DNA of 45,428 bases from Sulfurovum sp. (GTDB lineage: Bacteria; Campylobacterota; Campylobacteria; Campylobacterales; Sulfurovaceae), in contig DYMX01000010.1 of NCBI GenBank assembly GCA_020721345.1, positions 1 through 45,428 on the forward strand, read 5' to 3'. Under the pieces are notes generated by a model. That model searched no databases and was not told the DNA's origin. It was given only the letters and a program-made list of their open reading frames with translations. Every line of letters starts with the position of its first letter. The first letter of the stretch is position 1. A program made the translations under genes and the position numbers. Of the stretch, positions 42,723-45,428 are shown piece after piece.

Positions 42723-43781
42723 TTAACGAAATTTTAGAGTAATAAGAGCTAGTACATTCGCTAAAAATGCAACCATCCAAAATCTTACTATTATTTTATT
42801 TTCTGCCCATTTTTTTAGTTCAAAATGGTGATGAATAGGAGCCATCAAGAAAACTCTTTGTCCTCTAAGCTTATAGCTTCCGACTTGCAGAATTACCGAT
42901 ACTGTTTCAGCAACAAATACAGCGCCGATAAGTATAAGCAAAACCTCACTTTTTGCTAAAATGGCAAGATATGCTATAAAACCTCCGGTCGCAAGGCTGC
43001 CGGTATCTCCCATAAATATTTCGGCCGGATAACAATTATAATAAAGAAAGCCTATGAGCGCGCCGATATAGGCTCCTATTAGTATACTAATTTCTCCGAC
43101 ATCACTAATATGAGGTATAAGTAGATAACGACTGAGTTCCGCATGTCCTGTTGCGTATATGATAAACCCGAGCGTCGTAAGAGCAAGGGAGGACGGAACC
43201 GTTGCAAGACCATCTAATCCGTCTGTTAAGTTTACCGCATTTGTAGTTGCTAAAAAAACCAAAACCCAAAAAGGAATTGCCACATAATTCATATCAAACA
43301 GAGGAGTTTTCAAAAAAGGTATATAGAATGTTGTTGGAAAGTTTTTGTAGTACAAAAGTCCGACCACAATTAGGGAGATAAGGATCAGCAGCCCCATTTT
43401 ACCTTTAGGCGTAAGTCCTTTTAGGTTATTTCCTGAAGCAACTTTGCCATAATCGTCTTTAAAGCCAACAAACGCAAAACCGATAATTGTTATAAGACCA
43501 CCCACTAAGTATATATTTGTAAAGTTACCGGCAATCAATGTTGCTATTACTGCTGAGAATACAAATATCGCGCCGCCCATAGTTGGGGTATGTTTTTTGC
43601 CCTCATGCGCAGGTACAAATTTATTGATAGGCTGATTTGCTTTTTTTGCTGTTGCCCAGCGAATATATCTCGGCATTAAAAATAAGGCAAGAGAAAGAGA
43701 GAGAAAAAAAGCAATCCCGACTCTGACGGTAATATAGCTAAAAAGTTTAAATGATAGAAATTGTGACAACAAGTAAAGCAT
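42723..43781 (-). CDS. mraY: Phospho-N-acetylmuramoyl-pentapeptide transferase MraY
   Basis: Forms lipid I from UDP-MurNAc-pentapeptide and undecaprenyl phosphate. The 352-residue polytopic protein has about ten membrane segments, [13 protein letters not shown], the catalytic [29 protein letters not shown], and [13 protein letters not shown]. It is directly upstream of murD on the same strand. The start ATG lies after an AT-rich 157-base gap that separates it from gdhA. Confidence 0.95.
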   Translation of the reverse strand: MLYLLSQFLSFKLFSYITVRVGIAFFLSLSLALFLMPRYIRWATAKKANQPINKFVPAHEGKKHTPTMGGAIFVFSAVIATLIAGNFTNIYLVGGLITIIGFAFVGFKDDYGKVASGNNLKGLTPKGKMGLLILISLIVVGLLYYKNFPTTFYIPFLKTPLFDMNYVAIPFWVLVFLATTNAVNLTDGLDGLATVPSSLALTTLGFIIYATGHAELSRYLLIPHISDVGEISILIGAYIGALIGFLYYNCYPAEIFMGDTGSLATGGFIAYLAILAKSEVLLILIGAVFVAETVSVILQVGSYKLRGQRVFLMAPIHHHFELKKWAENKIIVRFWMVAFLANVLALITLKFR

Positions 43782-43898
43782 CTTATATCTTTGTTTTAAA
43801 ATTTATATCTTATTTTACAATTATTTCAATGAAAAAAAGAAATTATCAAATTAAATAAAATTTATTTTACAAGAGATGTCAAGTTTTTAATATTTAAT

Positions 43899-43925
43899 AA
43901 AGGCATATTGTATAAATATGCCTTT
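43899..43925 (-). terminator. Hairpin after gdhA
   Basis: A 10-bp perfect stem (AAAGGCATAT / ATATGCCTTT) with a 7-base loop begins 14 bases past the gdhA stop on the minus strand. The following sequence is AT-rich but has only short T-runs, so terminator strength is uncertain. It lies before mraY on the same strand. Confidence 0.65.
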
Positions 43926-43938
43926 ATAATTTTAGAAA

Positions 43939-45303
<1,365 letters not shown>

Positions 45304-45325
45304 TTAATAATTTGTTTAGATACAA

Positions 45326-45331
45326 ATTCTA
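45326..45331 (-). promoter_or_regulatory. Possible -10 box of gdhA
   Basis: On the minus strand TAGAAT lies 35 bases before the gdhA ATG, in the proper place for a -10 box but one base from consensus. Bases 45332-45428 hold no gene that I can see. Confidence 0.4.
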
Positions 45332-45428
45332 TCCAATAAATATTTACCAAAAGATAAAATTAGAAATTTTTTTATAAATTTTTGTAAATAAAAATAATTC
45401 AAAGTAAAATCAAACTTTGATATAACTT

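Overview
This 45.4 kb AT-rich window is chromosomal DNA of a member of the Campylobacterota (Epsilonproteobacteria). The assignment rests on gene content and gene order that match conserved blocks in Campylobacter and relatives: rplY-pth-permease-lysA-pheA-hisC, ferredoxin-ndk-DUF177-rpmF-plsX-fabH, uvrB-two small ORFs-pilin-priA-ispG, YihY-glcD-PgbA-like-M23 peptidase, htrA-cprR-cprS, and rsfS-nadD-gapA-pgk-tpiA. The genus cannot be fixed by eye. hisC abuts dxs with one base between them, whereas Campylobacter jejuni has fliF-fliG-fliH at that point, so a non-flagellated lineage is possible.

Layout. 1-9136: translation and amino-acid/isoprenoid genes on the plus strand (rplY, pth, LptF/G permease, lysA, pheA, hisC, dxs, metK, RRM protein). 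9370-13583: ferredoxin, ndk, then a fatty-acid/phospholipid operon (DUF177, rpmF, plsX, fabH) and a metallophosphoesterase. 13594-17510: dnaX and uvrB on the minus strand. 17648-19757: two small proteins and three type IV pilin-like genes. 19781-22169: the accessory hot spot, with a dispersed repeat, a MntA/HepT-type toxin-antitoxin pair with a frameshifted HepT, a truncated 5' copy of priA, and a MazF-type toxin-antitoxin pair, ending in intact priA. 23950-27727: ispG, dnaB, comEC. 27680-35915: YihY, glcD and a PgbA-like protein (minus), M23 peptidase and Nudix (plus), then the htrA-cprR-cprS envelope-stress operon (minus). 36097-40891: lgt, rsfS/nadD, gapA-pgk-tpiA. 40982-45291: a decayed cytochrome c peroxidase gene, then murD, mraY and gdhA (minus).

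Most of the window is housekeeping. The notable signals are: (i) a perfect 488-bp direct duplication of the priA 5' region flanking a MazF-type toxin-antitoxin unit; (ii) palindromic GTCATTGCGA-type elements sitting in frame inside priA (153 nt) and dnaX (99 nt), with relatives between genes; (iii) apparent AUA start codons for cprR and priA; (iv) a one-base frameshift in HepT exactly inside its catalytic/AMPylation motif; and (v) a peroxidase pseudogene with two homopolymer frameshifts and a 3' end cut off at murD. I saw no rRNA, tRNA, CRISPR array or transposase gene.
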